Of a stretch of DNA of 7,582 nucleotides, positions 6,631 through 7,582 are shown one piece after another. A program made the translations under genes and the position numbers. How positions within the stretch are numbered: the stretch's first letter is position 1; every line of letters begins with the position of its first letter. The DNA is taken from positions 1 to 7,582 of the forward strand of contig JAMOUT010000073.1 of assembly GCA_027061995.1 (NCBI GenBank). Reading direction: 5' to 3'. The notes below the pieces were generated by a model. That model was not told the DNA's origin, did not search any database, and saw nothing but the letters and a program-made list of their open reading frames with translations. This DNA comes from Candidatus Aminicenantota bacterium. GTDB lineage: Bacteria; Acidobacteriota; Aminicenantia; JAMOAD01.

Positions 6631-7332
6631 ATGGTTAACGGGATTATAAAAGAACTTAAAAAAAATGCAAACCATAAAAAAGCCAAGGTTCTTACCCGCT
6701 TTTTTAAAACAGGTAAAGGGGAATACGGAGAAGGTGATAAATTCATAGGACTTACCAATCCTCAGATAAGGGCTATTGTCCGAAAGTATAAAACTATTTC
6801 CGTAAGTAAGCTTACCCCTTTAATAAAAAGTGAAATTCATGAATTCAGATTAACCGCATTATTAATTCTTGTTGAGCAATTTAAAAAGGGGGATGATATT
6901 AAAAAGAAAAAAATTTTTAATTTTTATCTGAAAAACATAAAATCGGTAAATAATTGGGATCTTGTCGATTTAACCTCACATCATATTATAGGAGCATATC
7001 TATTTGATAAAGACAAAACTTTATTATATGATTTCGCTGAAACGGATAATCTGTGGTTAAAAAGAATAGCTATCATCTCATCGTTTTATTTTATAAGAAA
7101 AAACGAATTTAAAGATACGATAAATATCTCGGAGATATTACTTAATGATAAACATGACCTTATTCATAAAGCGGTCGGATGGATGTTGAGAGAGATAGGG
7201 AAAAGAGATACTAACACTGAGGAAGAATTTTTAATAAAACGGTATAAAATGATGCCGAGAACAATGTTAAGATATGCAATAGAAAAATTTCCCGATGAAA
7301 AAAGGCAGAAATATTTGAAAGGGGAGATATAA
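6631..7332 (+). CDS. alkD: AlkD-type DNA alkylation-repair glycosylase (HEAT-like repeats)
   Basis: A 233-residue protein of the AlkD family, which excises positively charged alkylated bases such as 3-methyladenine and 7-methylguanine, reading DNA with a concave stack of HEAT-like helical repeats and without base flipping. Family marks: FIGLTNPQIRAIVRKY (38-53); the helix VNNWDLVDLTSHHI (106-119) carrying Trp109 and Asp113, the same numbers as the catalytic pair of Bacillus cereus AlkD; LWLKRIAIIS (141-150) with Arg145; and HKAVGWMLREIGKRD (179-193) with Trp184, corresponding to the Arg148 and Trp187 of that protein. The C-terminal MPRTMLRYAIEKFP (208-221) is typical. Lysine-rich overall, fitting DNA contact. 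It has its own promoter and a perfect Shine-Dalgarno, is divergent from the saccharopine operon, and no repair neighbours are seen. Enzyme activity is supported by intact key residues but is inferred. Confidence 0.92.
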   Translation: MVNGIIKELKKNANHKKAKVLTRFFKTGKGEYGEGDKFIGLTNPQIRAIVRKYKTISVSKLTPLIKSEIHEFRLTALLILVEQFKKGDDIKKKKIFNFYLKNIKSVNNWDLVDLTSHHIIGAYLFDKDKTLLYDFAETDNLWLKRIAIISSFYFIRKNEFKDTINISEILLNDKHDLIHKAVGWMLREIGKRDTNTEEEFLIKRYKMMPRTMLRYAIEKFPDEKRQKYLKGEI

Positions 7333-7341
7333 AAATTATTA

Positions 7342-7369
7342 TTGACTTCTCAAGATTTTTTGTGATAAA
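7342..7369 (+). promoter_or_regulatory. Promoter of the exported-protein gene
   Basis: -35 TTGACT (7342-7347), 16-bp spacer, -10-like GATAAA (7364-7369; 4 of 6), with TG two bases before it. It starts 9 bp after the alkD stop, so the next gene can be transcribed separately. An alternative -10, TAAATT (7366-7371), would give an 18-bp spacer. Confidence 0.5.
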
Positions 7370-7379
7370 TTAAGCGATT

Positions 7380-7384
7380 GGAGG
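7380..7384 (+). promoter_or_regulatory. Ribosome binding site pointing to an ATC start
   Basis: GGAGG followed by 6 nt and then ATC at 7391. The spacing is what is seen for ATG starts in this window, so this site decides the start of the last gene. Confidence 0.6.
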
Positions 7385-7390
7385 TTTGTC

Positions 7391-7582
7391 ATCAATAAAA
7401 AACTTTTATTTTTCTCTTTTTTAATAATTATTCTTTTTATTCCGATTAAAACTTATGCTTTAACTCCTGCCTATAAATTTCCTTCAATTCTTTTAAAAAG
7501 GGAAAATCTGAAAATAGAAGGTTTGCAAAAAGGGGATTTATTATACATAAATGGTGTTGAAATCAGAGATTTGAATAAATTT
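7391..7582 (+). CDS. Predicted exported protein of unknown function, N-terminal part (ATC start)
   Basis: The frame runs open for 64 codons to the window edge; the gene is cut off. If ATC at 7391 is read as Met, the product starts with a standard signal peptide: Asn-Lys-Lys, a hydrophobic core (residues 5-17, LLFFSFLIIILFI), then PIKTYA with a likely signal peptidase I cut after Ala23 (T-Y-A). The mature part begins LTPAYKF and contains LKIEGLQKGDLLYINGVEIRD, which faintly recalls a PDZ-type GLxxGDxIxxINGxxI turn, but 40 residues are too few to name a domain. No ATG, GTG, TTG or CTG exists in frame between the upstream in-frame stop (TGA, 7343-7345) and the ribosome site spacing, so ATC is the only well-placed initiator. 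I do not recognise the family. Export from the cytoplasm is well supported; function is unknown. Confidence 0.7.
   Translation, partial: MNKKLLFFSFLIIILFIPIKTYALTPAYKFPSILLKRENLKIEGLQKGDLLYINGVEIRDLNKF

Overview
The window is A+T-rich bacterial DNA. It carries near-consensus sigma-70-type promoters, clear Shine-Dalgarno sites and a signal peptide. The gene content (methylmalonyl-CoA mutase and epimerase, a saccharopine-pathway pair) suggests an amino-acid- or propionate-metabolising, probably anaerobic bacterium, perhaps from a poorly cultured lineage. The taxonomic part is inference; no marker gene is present. I see no mobile element, CRISPR array, tRNA or rRNA, and no gene-free stretch longer than 171 bp.

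Layout. Plus strand, 1-899: the 3' end of the methylmalonyl-CoA mutase catalytic subunit, translationally coupled to methylmalonyl-CoA epimerase. Minus strand, 6459 down to 951: lysine-ketoglutarate reductase, then saccharopine dehydrogenase; two tandem GT4 glycosyltransferases that overlap by 4 bp; and a small DUF4388 (PATAN) protein with its own strong promoter. Plus strand, 6631 to the end: an AlkD-type DNA glycosylase, then the start of a predicted exported protein that appears to begin at a non-canonical ATC codon.

How the genes work together. The reductase/dehydrogenase pair would turn lysine plus 2-oxoglutarate into saccharopine and then into aminoadipate semialdehyde plus glutamate. 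The two genes are split at the domain boundary of the eukaryotic bifunctional enzyme and keep its order. Mutase and epimerase interconvert succinyl-CoA and methylmalonyl-CoA. Together they fit fermentative amino-acid metabolism, but they lie in separate transcription units. The glycosyltransferases probably build a surface or secreted glycan. The DUF4388 protein may be regulatory, but its partner is not visible.

No clearly new multi-gene system is evident. The points most worth checking are the ATC start of the last gene, the split saccharopine enzyme pair, and a shared TTGACT -35 element in front of four genes.
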